NCBI GenBank assembly: GCA_018714545.1
Contig: DVNG01000038.1
Span: 1-12,904, forward strand
DNA length: 12,904 bases
Direction: 5' to 3'
Origin: Limousia pullorum
GTDB taxonomy: Bacteria; Bacillota; Clostridia; Oscillospirales; Acutalibacteraceae
The position numbers were made by a program, and so were the translations under genes. The notes beneath the pieces are model-generated. The model was not told where the DNA came from. It saw only the letters and a list, made by a program, of their open reading frames with translations, and did not search any database. Positions within the stretch are counted from its first letter, which is position 1. Every line of letters starts with the position of its first letter. Below are positions 12,849-12,904 of the stretch, piece after piece.

Positions 12849-12904
12849 TACTATGCAAGGATTTATCTATGAAATAGACTTCATCACATAGCGGGCGAGT
12901 TTTT
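12849..12904 (+). repeat. Structured intergenic repeat, copy 2
   Basis: The core of copy 1 recurs here: a 19-bp identical stretch (12867-12885 against 12754-12772), then CGGGCGAG after the right arm. The outer stem is shorter, CTATG (12851-12855) with CATAG (12887-12891). A C-G pair in copy 1 is a T-A pair here, so pairing is kept although both bases changed. The unit ends in TTTTT at the window edge. Between the copies (12788-12848) I see only AT-rich DNA; TTGACT (12823-12828) with TTTACT 18 bp on is a very weak promoter candidate. Confidence 0.75.

Noticed and set aside
12731..12904. CRISPR array
   Set aside because: Only two copies with nested stems, a long AT-rich interval, no third repeat and no cas genes.

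Overview
The window looks like a chromosomal segment of an anaerobic, endospore-lineage Clostridia species; an Oscillospiraceae/Ruminococcaceae-type gut bacterium is my best guess. The reasons are AT-rich intergenic DNA, strong AGGAGG-type ribosome sites, a Spo0A gene, a YtvI-like membrane protein, a class A-like RNase P RNA, and many peptidases and PLP enzymes typical of amino-acid-fermenting Clostridia. I see no phage, transposon, CRISPR or plasmid genes.

Left part (1-2171). Two minus-strand genes, a cyclophilin and trpB (cut by the window edge), are probably co-transcribed. Upstream of them, on the same strand, is rnpB with a near-consensus promoter (TTGACA, 17 bp, TAAAAT) and its own hairpin terminator.

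Middle left (2172-4768). A plus-strand AI-2E/YtvI-type permease runs convergently into a minus-strand MocR-type regulator (GntR DNA-binding domain fused to an aminotransferase-like domain); their 3' ends overlap by 28 bp. The regulator is divergent from murD. The two predicted promoters stand back to back around a small AT-rich palindrome.

Centre (4769-11778). A plus-strand run reads murD, two tandem M42 metallo-aminopeptidases, a GNAT-family acetyltransferase, a YnbB-type PLP enzyme (often labelled aluminium resistance or methionine gamma-lyase family) and an M29 aminopeptidase. The first four genes are tightly coupled (11-nt gap, 8-nt overlap, 4-nt overlap). The last two have longer gaps, and the M29 gene has its own promoter candidates and a strong terminator. 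Together they suggest peptide breakdown and amino-acid handling attached to the D-glutamate-adding step of peptidoglycan synthesis.

Right part (11779-12904). A stand-alone spo0A has a promoter region with two inverted repeats and a near-match to a 0A box. Its receiver domain is diverged at several positions but its DNA-binding domain is well conserved. After it come two copies of a structured repeat whose stems differ by a compensatory base-pair change.

The most interesting points are the MocR-murD divergent pair (analogous to the known DdlR-ddl pair), the diverged Spo0A with its dyad-rich promoter, and the terminal structured repeats. None is proven from sequence alone, and I saw no clearly new multi-gene defence or secretion system.
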